Source: Bombella apis
GTDB taxonomy: Bacteria > Pseudomonadota > Alphaproteobacteria > Acetobacterales > Acetobacteraceae
Length of the DNA: 64,000 nt
Assembly (NCBI RefSeq): GCF_018221685.1
Contig: NZ_JAGJTM010000004.1
Location: 562,287 to 626,286, forward strand
Direction: 5' to 3'
In this document: piece after piece, positions 17,432 through 25,940 of the stretch
Numbering within the stretch: the first letter of the stretch is position 1
Layout: each line of letters begins with the position of its first letter
Position numbers and translations under genes: made by a program
The notes under the pieces: generated by a model
Seen by the model: only the letters and a program-made list of their open reading frames with translations
Told to the model about the DNA's origin: nothing
Database searches by the model: none

Positions 17432-19216
17432 ATGGAAAGTAGCAAACGTATTATTCTGGCCGTCATCCTGTCGGCCATGATCCTGATCGGTTTCAACATC
17501 TTCCTTCCGCCGGACAGACACAAACCGGTGGAGGATCAGGGGTCTGCTCCGGCACCAGCGTCTGCCGTGCAGCAACCCGCTCTGGCATCTCCGGCGCCTG
17601 CTGGCCCTATGGATGAGGCGGATGATCACCAGGAACATCGGCTGAAGGTTACGTCATCGGATGTGCAGGGTTCCTTCAACCTTCGTGGTGCACGGCTGGA
17701 TGATCTGGAGCTGACCCGCTATCGTGAGACGATTGCCAAGGACAGCCCTCTGGTCCGTCTGCTGGACAGGGCAGGCAGTGCCCAGCCGACCTATCTGGTC
17801 ATTGGCTGGGAAAATGCTGCCGGGTTCACCACCCGTCTACCCAATGACCATTCCCTCTGGCAGGTTGATGGGGAGCAGACCAGCCTGACGCCGGAATCCC
17901 CGGTCAGCCTGCATTGGGACAATGGGGCAGGGGTCCGCTTCCTCATTCATCTGGAGCAGGACCACCACTACATGGTGACGGTGCGGCAGGAGGTGGAGAA
18001 CCATTCCGGCCAACCCGTGTCGGTCTATCCGTTCCAGCGTGTCCAGCGTGACTATCTGCCGGAGGATACCGGTTCCTTCACGGCTTATGAGGGGCCAATC
18101 GCCGTCATGAATGGCCGTCTGGCGGACAAGGGGTACAAGTCCCTGCGGACTGATGGCAACGGCCCGGACCATGTGTCATGGACAGACGCCGGAAAAGGCG
18201 GCTGGGGTGGCATCACGGATAAGTACTGGCTGACAGCCGTTGGGGCGGATGCGTCTGCCAACGTGCGCATCCGGTACAGCTACCTGCCGGAAGAGCACGG
18301 GTCCTATCGTGTGACCTTCACTTCGCAGGAGCCGCAGGTCATTCAGGACGGGGCCCGCCTCGGGCAGGGCAGTTACCTGTTTGCCGGGGCCAAGGAGCCG
18401 GGCCTGCTGCGCTATTATGGTCGCAAGCTGGGGCTGCCCCGTTTTGATGACAGCATCGACTTCGGCTGGTTCAGCTTCCTGACGAAGCCGATCCTGTTTC
18501 TGCTGCACTGGCTCTATGCGCATATCGGCAATTTCGGCCTTGGGCTGATGGCCATGACGCTGATCGTCAAGATTGTCCTGTTCCCGCTGGCCTCCAAGGC
18601 GGCGCAGTCTTCGGCCCGCATGCGCATGATTGCGCCGAAGGTCACGGAGATACGTGAAAAATACAAGAATGATCCGGCAACCATGAACCAGAAGGTCATG
18701 GCCATGTATAAGGAAGAGAAGATCAACCCGGCAGGTGGATGTCTGCCCATGCTGATCCAGGCACCGATCTTCTTTTGCCTGTACAAGATGCTCAATCTCA
18801 GCATCGATGAGCGCCATGCGCCCTTCTTTGGCTGGATCAAGGACCTTTCCGTACCGGACCCGACCAATCTGTTCAATCTGTTCGGGCTGCTGCCGTTTGA
18901 TCCCACGCACATCTTCTCCTTCCTGCATCTCAGCATCTGGGGGGCGGCACTGGGCATCACCTTCTGGCTGCTCCAGAAGCACAGCATGGTCAGCATGGAC
19001 CCGGCCCAGGCCCGCATCATGCAGTTCATGCCCATCGTGTATGTCTTCGTGATGTCCAGCTTCCCGGCGGGCCTGCTGGTCTACTACACATGGAACAACG
19101 TGCTGACTTTCCTCCAGCAGCATTACATCGAGCGTCGGACCAGCCTGCCCGTGCCGTTGATCGGTCGCAAAGGCAAGGCACCGCGCAAGGGCGGTGAGAA
19201 GAAGAAGGGCTCGTGA
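17432..19216 (+). CDS. yidC: Membrane protein insertase YidC
   Basis: YidC inserts inner-membrane proteins alone or with SecYEG. An N-terminal membrane helix (about 7-25) is followed by a large periplasmic P1 domain (about 60-345), then the conserved five-helix core: LTKPILFLLHWLYAHIGNFG, the basic cytoplasmic loop around KVTEIREKYKNDP, and GGCLPMLIQAPIFFCLYKML. The C-terminal tail is strongly basic (RKGKAPRKGGEKKKGS), as in ribosome-binding YidC. Length 594 is normal. The stop overlaps the engB start. Confidence 0.96.
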   Translation: MESSKRIILAVILSAMILIGFNIFLPPDRHKPVEDQGSAPAPASAVQQPALASPAPAGPMDEADDHQEHRLKVTSSDVQGSFNLRGARLDDLELTRYRETIAKDSPLVRLLDRAGSAQPTYLVIGWENAAGFTTRLPNDHSLWQVDGEQTSLTPESPVSLHWDNGAGVRFLIHLEQDHHYMVTVRQEVENHSGQPVSVYPFQRVQRDYLPEDTGSFTAYEGPIAVMNGRLADKGYKSLRTDGNGPDHVSWTDAGKGGWGGITDKYWLTAVGADASANVRIRYSYLPEEHGSYRVTFTSQEPQVIQDGARLGQGSYLFAGAKEPGLLRYYGRKLGLPRFDDSIDFGWFSFLTKPILFLLHWLYAHIGNFGLGLMAMTLIVKIVLFPLASKAAQSSARMRMIAPKVTEIREKYKNDPATMNQKVMAMYKEEKINPAGGCLPMLIQAPIFFCLYKMLNLSIDERHAPFFGWIKDLSVPDPTNLFNLFGLLPFDPTHIFSFLHLSIWGAALGITFWLLQKHSMVSMDPAQARIMQFMPIVYVFVMSSFPAGLLVYYTWNNVLTFLQQHYIERRTSLPVPLIGRKGKAPRKGGEKKKGS

Positions 19217-19881
19217 TGGAGCAGATGCAGACAGTCCTGCCCAGCGAGGATGAGCTGGAGGAAGGCCGCAGACTTTTTTCAGGTCCCTGTGATTTCTTCT
19301 TCGGGGCGCAGACAATCGAGCAGCTGCCCCCGCCCGACCGGGCGGAGGTGGCGTTTGCTGGCCGCTCCAATGTGGGCAAGTCCAGCCTCATCAATGCGCT
19401 GACAGGCCGGAAGGCTCTGGCCCGGGCTTCGTCCGAGCCGGGGCGGACCAAGCAGCTCAATTTCTTCAATCTGGGGGGGAGGCTCTCCCTCGTGGACATG
19501 CCCGGTTACGGCTTTGCCAAGGCCTCCAAAGCGGTGAAGGAAGATTGGCAGAGGACGATGTTCGCCTATCTGCGGGGCAGGCCGAATCTGGCCCGCGTGA
19601 TCCTGCTGATTGACGGGCGTGTGGGCCTCAAGGATTCCGACAGGGAGGTCTGCGACCTGTTGGACAGGGCCGCTGTGGTGTTCCAGATTGTACTGACGAA
19701 ATGTGATGCTCTGTCGGCTTCCGCTCTGGCCACACGGCAGAAAGAGGTGGAGGCTTTGGCAAAGACCCATGCGGCGGCTTTCCCGCATATTGTGGCAACA
19801 AGCAGCACGACATCATTGGGGATTGCCGAGCTGCGTGGCATAATGGCCCGCTTTGCCGAGCCCGCCGGTACACGGCCCTGA
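19216..19881 (+). CDS. engB: Ribosome biogenesis GTP-binding protein EngB (YihA/YsxC)
   Basis: EngB is a TRAFAC GTPase needed for 50S maturation and normal division. G1 is GRSNVGKSS (about residue 51), G2 lies in SEPGRTKQLNFF, G3 is DMPGYGFAKAS and G4 is TKCD. Length 221 is typical. The ATG at 19216 shares its A with the yidC stop; a GTG three bases upstream is an equally close alternative. argB follows after 21 bases on the same strand. Confidence 0.94.
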   Translation: MEQMQTVLPSEDELEEGRRLFSGPCDFFFGAQTIEQLPPPDRAEVAFAGRSNVGKSSLINALTGRKALARASSEPGRTKQLNFFNLGGRLSLVDMPGYGFAKASKAVKEDWQRTMFAYLRGRPNLARVILLIDGRVGLKDSDREVCDLLDRAAVVFQIVLTKCDALSASALATRQKEVEALAKTHAAAFPHIVATSSTTSLGIAELRGIMARFAEPAGTRP

Positions 19882-19902
19882 AAAGTTTTTCTGTATAGTG
19901 AA

Positions 19903-20850
19903 ATGCCCATGTCTTCTTCTGATACCTCTTCTACCGCTTTCCCGGATGCCCTGATGGCCCATGGTGGCCTGCTGAGCGACCAGCAGCAGGCTGCCGTCCT
20001 TGCCGGTGCGCTGCCTTATCTGCGCCGTTATGCTGGCGACACCATCGTGGTGAAGTATGGTGGCCACGCCATGGTCGAGAACAGCCTTGCCGCTACCTTT
20101 GGCCGGGACATTGCCCTGCTCAAGCTGGTGGGCATCAACCCGATCGTGGTGCATGGCGGTGGTCCGCAGATCAACAGCATGATGAAGCGGCTTGGTGTTG
20201 AGTCCCGCTTCATTGATGGCCTTCGTGTCACGGACCGTGAGATGATCGATGTGATCGAGATGGTCCTCTCCGGCACGGTGAACAAGCAGGTGGCCGATCT
20301 CATCAGCCACGCTGGAGCGCTGGCCGTGGGCATTTCGGGGCGTGATGGGCGTCTGATCCAGGCCAGCCGTCTTGTCCATTATCACCGGACGGAAGGAAAC
20401 GGGCGGGAAGCGGTCGATCTGGGCTTTGTCGGCAAGCCGGAGCATGTGGACCCCCGGGTGCTGTATGCCCTGCTGGGGGCTGGCCTGATCCCGGTCGTGG
20501 CGCCGCTCGGGGCTGGGGATGAAGGTGAGATTTACAACATCAATGCGGATACGGCTGCTGGTGCGGTTGCCGGTGCCGTGCGAGCCTCCCGCCTGCTGAT
20601 GCTGACGGATGTTCCCGGCGTGCTGGATGAGAATGGCCAGCGCATCGAGGAGCTGACAGCCGAGGAAGCCCGTCGTCTCATCCGGGAGGGGCACATCACG
20701 GGCGGCATGATTCCCAAGGTGGAGACCTGCCTCAAGGCTGTGCAGGCCGGGGCCAAGGCGGCCGTCATTCTGGATGGTCGGGTGCCACATACCTGCCTGC
20801 TGGAACTCTTCACCAGGGCAGGGCAGGGTACGCTCATCAAGGCGGACTGA
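19903..20850 (+). CDS. argB: Acetylglutamate kinase
   Basis: ArgB phosphorylates N-acetylglutamate, the second step of arginine synthesis. Family motifs in order: VVKYGGHAM (phosphate-binding Lys), PIVVHGGGPQIN, DGLRVTDREMIDVIEMVLSG, NINADTAAGAVAGA, and EGHITGGMIPKVETC. An N-terminal extension before the first strand (about residues 1-45) is characteristic of arginine-sensitive ArgB proteins, so feedback inhibition is plausible but inferred. It sits in the engB-argB-dapD-dapE block. Confidence 0.96.
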   Translation: MPMSSSDTSSTAFPDALMAHGGLLSDQQQAAVLAGALPYLRRYAGDTIVVKYGGHAMVENSLAATFGRDIALLKLVGINPIVVHGGGPQINSMMKRLGVESRFIDGLRVTDREMIDVIEMVLSGTVNKQVADLISHAGALAVGISGRDGRLIQASRLVHYHRTEGNGREAVDLGFVGKPEHVDPRVLYALLGAGLIPVVAPLGAGDEGEIYNINADTAAGAVAGAVRASRLLMLTDVPGVLDENGQRIEELTAEEARRLIREGHITGGMIPKVETCLKAVQAGAKAAVILDGRVPHTCLLELFTRAGQGTLIKAD

Positions 20851-20904
20851 GAGATGGGGCAGGGCAGCCTGCCTGGATTATGGTTGTAGAATAAGGAGCG
20901 TTTT

Positions 20905-21735
20905 ATGGATCACGCAGAGCTTCGCAAGCAGATTGAAACCCTTTGGGAAGACCGTGCCAGCCTGTCCCCGCAGACGCAGGGTCAGGCCCGTGATGTCGTG
21001 GAAGCCGCTCTTGCCGGGCTGGATGACGGGACCTTCCGCGTTGCCGAGCAGCAGGAAGGTGGACGTGTCGTGCATGAATGGCTGAAGAAGGCCGTCCTCA
21101 TGTCCTTCCGCCTGTATGAATCCGAGCCGATGGCCAATGGCTGCGGTGGGGCTCCGGGTTTTGACAAGGTGCCGCTGAAATTCGCCGGCTGGGGCAAGGC
21201 AGAGTTCGAGAAGGCCGGGTTCCGGGCCGTTCCGGGGGCTGTCGTCCGCCGTTCCGCCTACATCGCTCCGGGTGTCGTGCTGATGCCGAGCTTCGTCAAT
21301 CTGGGGGCCCGTGTCGAGAGCGGCACGATGATCGATACATGGGCCACGGTCGGCTCCTGTGCACAGATCGGCAAGAACTGCCATATCAGCGGTGGTGCCG
21401 GGATCGGTGGTGTTCTGGAGCCGCTCCAGGCCGCACCGGTCATCATCGGGGATGACTGCTTCATCGGTGCCCGTTCCGAGGTGGCCGAGGGCGTGGTCGT
21501 GGAGCGTGGCTCAGTCCTCTCCATGGGCGTGTTCCTTGGGGCCTCCACCAAGATCGTGGACCGTACGACGGGTGAGATCCATATGGGGCGTGTTCCGGCC
21601 TATTCCGTGGTCGTGCCGGGAACCCTGCCGCCGAAGACTCCGGGCGGGCCGTCCCTGGCCTGCGCCGTGATCGTCAAGCGTGTTGACGAGCGTACACGCT
21701 CCAAGACATCCATCAATGAGCTGCTGCGTGACTGA
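20905..21735 (+). CDS. dapD: 2,3,4,5-tetrahydropyridine-2,6-dicarboxylate N-succinyltransferase
   Basis: DapD succinylates tetrahydrodipicolinate in the lysine/meso-diaminopimelate pathway, feeding peptidoglycan and lysine. A helical N-terminal domain is followed by hexapeptide repeats: [20 protein letters not shown], then [19 protein letters not shown] and [14 protein letters not shown]. Length 276 is usual. dapE begins 8 bases downstream, so two steps of the succinylase branch are paired. Confidence 0.96.
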   Translation: MDHAELRKQIETLWEDRASLSPQTQGQARDVVEAALAGLDDGTFRVAEQQEGGRVVHEWLKKAVLMSFRLYESEPMANGCGGAPGFDKVPLKFAGWGKAEFEKAGFRAVPGAVVRRSAYIAPGVVLMPSFVNLGARVESGTMIDTWATVGSCAQIGKNCHISGGAGIGGVLEPLQAAPVIIGDDCFIGARSEVAEGVVVERGSVLSMGVFLGASTKIVDRTTGEIHMGRVPAYSVVVPGTLPPKTPGGPSLACAVIVKRVDERTRSKTSINELLRD

Positions 21736-21743
21736 GTGACCTC

Positions 21744-22889
21744 ATGAGCCATCCATCATCTCCTTCCAATCCCGTCGCCCTGTTGCAGGACCTTCTGCGG
21801 TGCCGCTCCGTCACTCCGGCGGATGACGGGGCACTGGGCGTCGTGGCCCGGTCGCTGGAGATGATGGGGTTTGAGGTCACACGCCTTGCCTTCGGTCCCG
21901 AAGGCGGGCAGACGCCCAACCTCTATGCCCGGCTGGGACAGGGCGGTCCCTGTCTCTGCTTCGCAGGGCATACGGATGTCGTTCCTCCCGGTGAGGGCTG
22001 GAGCTGCGACCCTTTCGCCGGAGACATCCGGGACGGGCATATCTACGGCCGTGGCACGGCGGACATGAAGGGCGGTGTCGCCGCTGCTCTGGCTGCCGTA
22101 GCCCGCAGGCTGGAGGCCGGACCGCTGAAGGGCAGTCTGGCCTTCCTCATAACGGGGGATGAGGAAGGACCGGCCCGGTATGGCACCCGTTCCGTGCTAG
22201 AATGGATGAAAGAACAGGGCGAGGCCCCGGATTTCTGCCTGCTGGGCGAGCCGACCAATCCGGCTGAAATGGGCGAGGTCATCAAGATCGGCCGCCGTGG
22301 CAGCATGAATGTGGTGATTACCGTCAAGGGCACGCAGGGGCATGTGGCCTATCCGCATCTGGCAGACAATCCCATTCACCGCCTTGTGCCGATCCTGCAT
22401 GATCTGACATCCCGCACGTTGGATCACGGCAGTGACTGGTTTGCTCCGTCTTCCTTGCAGATCACGAGTGTGGATGTCGGGAATCCGGCCACCAACGTCA
22501 TTCCCGCCACGGCACAGGCCCGGGTGAACATCCGTTTCAATGACCTTCATACGAGCGGCAGCCTGTGTAACTGGATCGAGGATGTCGTTGCCTGCCATGC
22601 GCCGGAGGCTGATCTTGATGTGGCTGTCAGCGGGGAATCTTTCCTGACGGAACCCGGTGCCGAGGTGGAGAAACTTTCCCAGGCCGTGCAGGCCGTGACG
22701 GGGAGGACGCCGAAGCTCGACACGGGCGGGGGAACATCCGACGCCCGCTTCATCACGCATTGCTGCCCCGTGGCGGAGTTCGGGCTTGTGGGGGCCACCA
22801 TGCACAAGCGTGACGAGCATGTGTCTCTGGCCTCCGTGGAGCAGCTGACACAGGTTTATCTGGAGTTCATGCAGCGTTTTGGTGTCTGA
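21744..22889 (+). CDS. dapE: Succinyl-diaminopimelate desuccinylase
   Basis: DapE is a dinuclear-zinc M20-family hydrolase releasing LL-diaminopimelate from its N-succinyl form. Metal ligands and catalytic residues are visible in FAGHTDVVPPG (His-Asp), GRGTADMKGG (bridging Asp), ITGDEEGPA (catalytic and metal Glu) and the C-terminal GATMHKRDEHV (His). A dimerisation domain occupies about residues 180-295. It is the last gene of the block; a strong intrinsic terminator follows 28 bases after the stop. Confidence 0.96.
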   Translation: MSHPSSPSNPVALLQDLLRCRSVTPADDGALGVVARSLEMMGFEVTRLAFGPEGGQTPNLYARLGQGGPCLCFAGHTDVVPPGEGWSCDPFAGDIRDGHIYGRGTADMKGGVAAALAAVARRLEAGPLKGSLAFLITGDEEGPARYGTRSVLEWMKEQGEAPDFCLLGEPTNPAEMGEVIKIGRRGSMNVVITVKGTQGHVAYPHLADNPIHRLVPILHDLTSRTLDHGSDWFAPSSLQITSVDVGNPATNVIPATAQARVNIRFNDLHTSGSLCNWIEDVVACHAPEADLDVAVSGESFLTEPGAEVEKLSQAVQAVTGRTPKLDTGGGTSDARFITHCCPVAEFGLVGATMHKRDEHVSLASVEQLTQVYLEFMQRFGV

Positions 22890-22917
22890 ACTTCTTCCAG
22901 AATGATGGATGCCTGGG

Positions 22918-22944
22918 AAAACCCGCCCGTCTGAGGCGGGTTTT
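22918..22944 (+). terminator. Rho-independent terminator after dapE
   Basis: A perfect 10-bp stem AAAACCCGCC (22918-22927) pairs with GGCGGGTTTT (22935-22944) around a 7-base loop; the 3' arm supplies the T run. It closes the argB-dapD-dapE unit and separates it from the CLC gene starting at 23004. Confidence 0.88.
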
Positions 22945-23003
22945 CTGTATACAGGGCGGGACTCTGTAGCACGGCCGATACTGGAAAGAGGAGAGAGCCC
23001 CGC

Positions 23004-24782
23004 ATGTCCAGAGGGAACGGGTCATCACGGATGAGACTGCTGGCTCCTGCCATGCTGCGGTCCTTCGTCCGGCGTGACGGGCTGGGGCTGTTCCTGCTGG
23101 CCCTGCTGACGGGGGGACTGGCGGGCTGCTGTGTCCTGCTGATCAATGTCGTGACCCTCGGTCTGCATGTCGTGTTTTATGGCCTGCATAATGGCGGCAG
23201 ACTGTCGGAACTGCCTGCACTGCCACTATGGCGTTGTCTGCTGGTGCTGGGCGGTGGTGGTCTGGCGGTTGGCGGGCTGAGTGCCCTGCTGCGCCGCTGG
23301 ATGAAGCGGCGCCCGGTGGACCCGGTGGAGGCCAATGCCCTGCATGGCGGGCGCATGTCAGTCCGGGACAGTGTCAGTCTTGCTGTGCAGACGGTCCTGT
23401 CCAATGGCGTGGGGGCCTCCATCGGGCTGGAGGCTGGCTATGTGCAGATATCTGCTGCTTTCGGTTCGTGGCTGGGGCGGGTCTTCCATGTCCGGCGGGA
23501 GGACATGCGGATTCTGGTGGGGGCCGGGGCGGCCGGGGCTGTCAGTGCCGGGTTTGATGCTCCGATTGCCGGAGCCTTCTATGCGTTCGAGCTGGTGCTG
23601 GGAACGTACAGTCTTGCCAACCTGTTTCCCATTGCGCTGGCGGCCATGGCCGGGCTGGGTGTCCGGCATCTCATGCGGATGGATGGCGGCCTGCCACCAC
23701 TGGTGACCCGCTGGCAGATGGGCTGGGCTGATGTGCCCGGGGTCAGCCTGCTGGCCATTCTGTGCGCCCTCGTGGCCATTCTCATCATGTACTGCGTGAC
23801 GCAGACCCAGGCGGTGTTCCAGAAGCTGCCTGTACCGGTCTGGCTGCGGCCTGTCGCTGGTGGTCTGCTTGTGGCCTGTCTGGCGGCACCTTTCCCCTCG
23901 GTCTTGTCGGCCGGGCATGGTGGGGTTGGGCTGGTGCTGAAGGGGGAGATCGTGCCGTCCCTGGCTCTTTTGCTGCTGGTCCTCAAGGCGGTGGCGTCGT
24001 GCCTGTCCATCGGGTCGGGCTTCCGGGGCGGGCTGTTTTTTGCCTCGCTGTTTCTGGGTGTTCTGGCCGGTGAGGCGTTCGGGGCTCTGCTGGCTCCTTA
24101 CGGTCTGGCCCCGGTGGATGGTCATGTTTGCTCCGTGCTCGGCATGGCGGCCATGGCCACGGCCATCATTGGAGGCCCCATGACGATGATCTGCATGGTG
24201 CTGGAAATGACGGGGATCATGCCGCTCAGCAGTGCCGTGGTGCTGTCGGCCACCCTGTCCCTGCTGACGGTCCGGCGGCTCTTCGGATACAATTTTGCGA
24301 CATGGCGTTTTCACCTGCGGGGAGAGACCATCCGCTCTGCCGTGGATGTGGGCCGCTTCCGTACCCTGACCGTGCAGAAGCTGATGCGGGCACAGGTCCG
24401 CAGCTTTCCGGCGGCCATGACCATCCGGCAGGCACAGGCGCAGCTGACGCTGGGAATTGAGGAGCGGCTCGTGCTGGTGGATGAGGAGGGCCGGTATCAG
24501 GGAATTGTCCTGGTGTCCGAGATCACGGCGGCCTGCGCAGGCGAGGAGCCTGTCTCCAGTCTGGCCTGCTATCGGGACATCATGCTTGAGCCGCACATGA
24601 CCATCCGTGAGGCAGCCGACCTGTTTGCAGAGGCGGAAGCTGATGTGCTGGCCGTGGTGGAGGATCGTCAGTCCCGCCAGCCTGTCGGGCAGCTGAGCGA
24701 ACGGCACACGCTGCGCTGCTACGCCGTGGAGCTGGAGCGCAGCCGCCGGGACCTTGCCGGGGATGGACGTTTTTCCGTGTGA
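23004..24782 (+). CDS. CLC-family chloride channel/transporter with C-terminal CBS domains
   Basis: About ten membrane helices (residues 25-430) carry CLC features. The gating-glutamate region is present as GASIGLEAGYVQ, the anion-site GFRGGLFFASL is in the second half, and tandem CBS-like segments follow (about residues 455-580). The classical first selectivity motif GSGIP is not evident at the expected place (EANALHGGRMS), so ion selectivity may differ from ClcA. CLC proteins move chloride or fluoride and often exchange protons; such a protein could aid acid tolerance, which is inference. It stands alone between terminator 22918-22944 and a convergent gene. Confidence 0.85.
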   Translation: MSRGNGSSRMRLLAPAMLRSFVRRDGLGLFLLALLTGGLAGCCVLLINVVTLGLHVVFYGLHNGGRLSELPALPLWRCLLVLGGGGLAVGGLSALLRRWMKRRPVDPVEANALHGGRMSVRDSVSLAVQTVLSNGVGASIGLEAGYVQISAAFGSWLGRVFHVRREDMRILVGAGAAGAVSAGFDAPIAGAFYAFELVLGTYSLANLFPIALAAMAGLGVRHLMRMDGGLPPLVTRWQMGWADVPGVSLLAILCALVAILIMYCVTQTQAVFQKLPVPVWLRPVAGGLLVACLAAPFPSVLSAGHGGVGLVLKGEIVPSLALLLLVLKAVASCLSIGSGFRGGLFFASLFLGVLAGEAFGALLAPYGLAPVDGHVCSVLGMAAMATAIIGGPMTMICMVLEMTGIMPLSSAVVLSATLSLLTVRRLFGYNFATWRFHLRGETIRSAVDVGRFRTLTVQKLMRAQVRSFPAAMTIRQAQAQLTLGIEERLVLVDEEGRYQGIVLVSEITAACAGEEPVSSLACYRDIMLEPHMTIREAADLFAEAEADVLAVVEDRQSRQPVGQLSERHTLRCYAVELERSRRDLAGDGRFSV

Positions 24783-24806
24783 TGGTCCGTCCCCGGTGGA
24801 GCGGAC

Positions 24807-25940
24807 TTATGGAGTGGTGCCGAGGATGGCCTGTCCGGCACTGTAGATGTGATAGAGGCTGCTGGCGGGCATGTGGTCCGTGGCAGTCTTACCCTGCTCA
24901 TCCAGCCGGTCGATCCACCCGCCATTGAGCGGGGCCGGGGCATAATGGGTGAAGAAGAGCTGGCTCATGGTGGCGAGCCGTTCCTGCCGGGACTGGAGAT
25001 CCGCCGGACCATGCTGGGCCAGAAGGCGCATCATTTCGGTCTGGGGCCAGATGCGTGTGGAGGCTTCCAGCATCGAGCCATCATCCAGCAGGGCATCCGG
25101 CAGGAGAGGGCCGGGAGCGGTCTTCTGAAGGCGGTCATGGAGGCGCTGCTGCGCCTGACGGGCAGCAGCGGCGTGCCTGCCATCGGGGGCAAGACGGAGA
25201 TACTCGCCCAGTAGCCAGCACCATTCCGCCTGATGGCCGGGTTCGACACGGTTCTGGCCCGCAGGCCGTTCCGGCTTCCATTCCGGCGTGAAGAATTCCA
25301 GCAGGGCATCCGTTCCGGCCGGGATGAAGGAGTGCAGGGCCAGTTTCAGGATGGCATCGGCATGATGGAGGAACACCTCCCGACCCGAGACCTCGAAAAG
25401 TGTCAGACAGGCTTCCAGCAGATGCATGTGGGGGTTCTGGGAGTGCCGGTCCGACGTGGCAGGCAGGACATCCCGGTATCCGCCATGTGTGGAGGGGAAG
25501 AGCTGGTCGATTTCGGCCAGGCTGGCCTCAGCCCTGTGCAGCAGGGCGGGGTCTTTGCCCAGACGGTAGGCCCATCCATGGGCAAAGAGGATGAAGGCGT
25601 GGCCGTACAGGTCCCGTTTCGTGTCGGAAGGGGCCAGATCAGGCCCAAGGGCGAAGACCCAGCCTGCGCTGCCATCAGCCCGGTGATATCGCTGTGTGAC
25701 ATGGTCCAGCACCGTCAGGGCCTGCTCCCCGGCGTCGTAATGGCCGTTCAGGGTGGCCTGACAGTAGGTGGCGATCTGCCGGGCCTGCACCATCAGGCGG
25801 CGATGGGGCAGGGTGATGGGGGTGGCCTCAAAGGTCAGCCGTTCGTGATAGAGGCCTGCATCCCTGTCGAAACCGGCCTGGGACCAGAGGGGCAGAGCCT
25901 TGTGGAGCAGCCAGTCCTGCCATGTCTGTCTGTATGTCAT
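24807..25940 (-). CDS. AGE-family (N-acylglucosamine 2-epimerase/mannose isomerase-like) protein
   Basis: The 377-residue protein has the alternating helices of an (alpha/alpha)6 barrel and the conserved AGE residues: RLMVQARQIATY near 48-59, DLYGHAFIL near 110, NPHMHLLEACL near 168, VEPGHQAEWCWLL near 232, RIWPQTE near 297 and DHMPASSLYHIY near the end. Members interconvert mannose/fructose, mannose-6-P/fructose-6-P, GlcNAc/ManNAc or epimerise disaccharides. Substrate cannot be told by eye. Its start overlaps the hldE stop by 4 bases, so it is translationally coupled to heptose synthesis, hinting at a sugar-phosphate or envelope-sugar role. Confidence 0.82.
   Translation of the reverse strand: MTYRQTWQDWLLHKALPLWSQAGFDRDAGLYHERLTFEATPITLPHRRLMVQARQIATYCQATLNGHYDAGEQALTVLDHVTQRYHRADGSAGWVFALGPDLAPSDTKRDLYGHAFILFAHGWAYRLGKDPALLHRAEASLAEIDQLFPSTHGGYRDVLPATSDRHSQNPHMHLLEACLTLFEVSGREVFLHHADAILKLALHSFIPAGTDALLEFFTPEWKPERPAGQNRVEPGHQAEWCWLLGEYLRLAPDGRHAAAARQAQQRLHDRLQKTAPGPLLPDALLDDGSMLEASTRIWPQTEMMRLLAQHGPADLQSRQERLATMSQLFFTHYAPAPLNGGWIDRLDEQGKTATDHMPASSLYHIYSAGQAILGTTP

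Noticed and set aside
23358-24707. 449-codon reverse-strand frame over the CLC gene
   Set aside because: Gln/His/Arg-rich shadow with no motif, antisense to a clear multi-helix transporter.
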